From NCBI GenBank assembly GCA_934343915.1, contig CAKRIL010000026.1, forward strand, positions 1 through 40,791: a stretch of 40,791 bases of DNA, read 5' to 3'. The position numbers and the translations under genes are program-made. The notes under the pieces are model-generated. The model saw only the letters and a program-made list of their open reading frames with translations. It was not told the DNA's origin and did no database searches. This DNA is from an uncultured Lachnospiraceae bacterium. Its GTDB lineage: Bacteria > Bacillota > Clostridia > Lachnospirales > Lachnospiraceae. This document shows, piece by piece, positions 40,615 through 40,791 of this stretch (position 1 is the stretch's first letter; each line of letters starts with the position of its first letter).

Positions 40615-40791
40615 ATGAGTTATGATAAAAATATAGAAAAGAAGGAGGTATGTCTTATAAGTTTACAACCAAATAATTTTAGGCTTGAACCAACAACAGT
40701 CTGGTCGTTTCCGTACAGAGGAAGTTGGGCAACGCATTCAGGAAAGTATCGAGGTAATTGGTCTCCGTATGTACCAAGAAATCTGATACTT
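40615..40791 (+). CDS. N-terminus of a probable site-specific DNA methyltransferase (cut by window)
   Basis: Open frame running off the right edge (59 visible codons). Residues after about 18 read FRLEPTTVWSFPYRGSWATH, then SGKYRGNWSPYVPRNLIL. The WSFP-RG-WATH-YRGNWSPY-PRN pattern matches the start of a group of N6-adenine/N4-cytosine DNA methyltransferases as I remember them; the catalytic (D/N)PP(Y/W) motif would lie beyond the edge. The start codon is unsettled: ATG 40615 has no good ribosome site, whereas AAGGAGG at 40642-40648 is followed by an ATG that opens only eight codons before a stop in another frame. A frameshift or a non-standard start is therefore possible. Confidence 0.6.
   Translation, partial: MSYDKNIEKKEVCLISLQPNNFRLEPTTVWSFPYRGSWATHSGKYRGNWSPYVPRNLIL

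Overview
The window looks like chromosome from a Gram-positive gut or rumen Clostridia, most likely Lachnospiraceae. This is inferred from strong AGGAGG-type ribosome sites, low-to-mid 40s GC by eye, class A RNase P RNA, the order dgt-dnaG-rpoD-trmK-nucleoside kinase, fused-type pyrB-pyrI, several Lachnospiraceae-style proteins of unknown function, and a wall-anchored family 9 pectate lyase. That enzyme and the maltodextrin genes suggest a plant-polysaccharide degrader, perhaps near Lachnospira; the genus is a guess.

Layout. (1) 1-4946: maltodextrin uptake and breakdown: two ABC permeases (the first cut by the left edge), a lipoprotein GH13 amylase and 4-alpha-glucanotransferase. (2) 5045-12009: a small membrane protein, then the information-processing cluster dgt, dnaG, rpoD, trmK and a nucleoside kinase. 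(3) 12089-14275: rnpB with its own promoter and a GGDEF protein. (4) 14377-15745, minus strand: pyrB-pyrI. (5) 15982-20880: a large lipoprotein, a DUF5721-like gene, an M18 aminopeptidase, a DegV protein and tRNA-Thr(CGT). (6) 21039-23439: a short inverted-repeat element, a small lipoprotein and a two-gene ABC transporter without a binding protein. (7) 23560-29673: DHH phosphoesterase, PdaA-like deacetylase, PH-domain protein, asd, GNAT acetyltransferase, deoD and a J-domain protein. (8) 29719-30390: a second, longer copy of the element carrying a remnant Rpn gene. (9) 30716-36485: the 1400-residue pectate lyase and a DUF4143 ATPase. (10) 36550-39436: AI-2E-type exporter, ilvN and ilvC. (11) 39566-40791: two divergent XRE-type regulators with a shared operator-like region, then the start of a probable DNA methyltransferase gene cut by the right edge.

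The most unusual signal is the pair of related elements at 21039-21343 and 29719-30390. They share 17-18 bp terminal inverted repeats and a core of about 215 nt that folds into the same multi-stem structure. Several stems differ in sequence between the copies while pairing is preserved, which points to selection on an RNA or single-stranded DNA fold. One copy is inserted, with a 7-bp target duplication, into a 34-bp palindrome that occurs intact at three other places here. The other copy also carries the C-terminal part of an Rpn-family (PD-(D/E)XK transposase-like) protein.

Other points worth attention are the operator array and possible restriction-modification locus at the right edge, a hairpin that buries the ribosome site of the gene at 5045, a tandem repeat expanded inside the aminopeptidase gene, and tandem promoter repeats before the DUF4143 ATPase.
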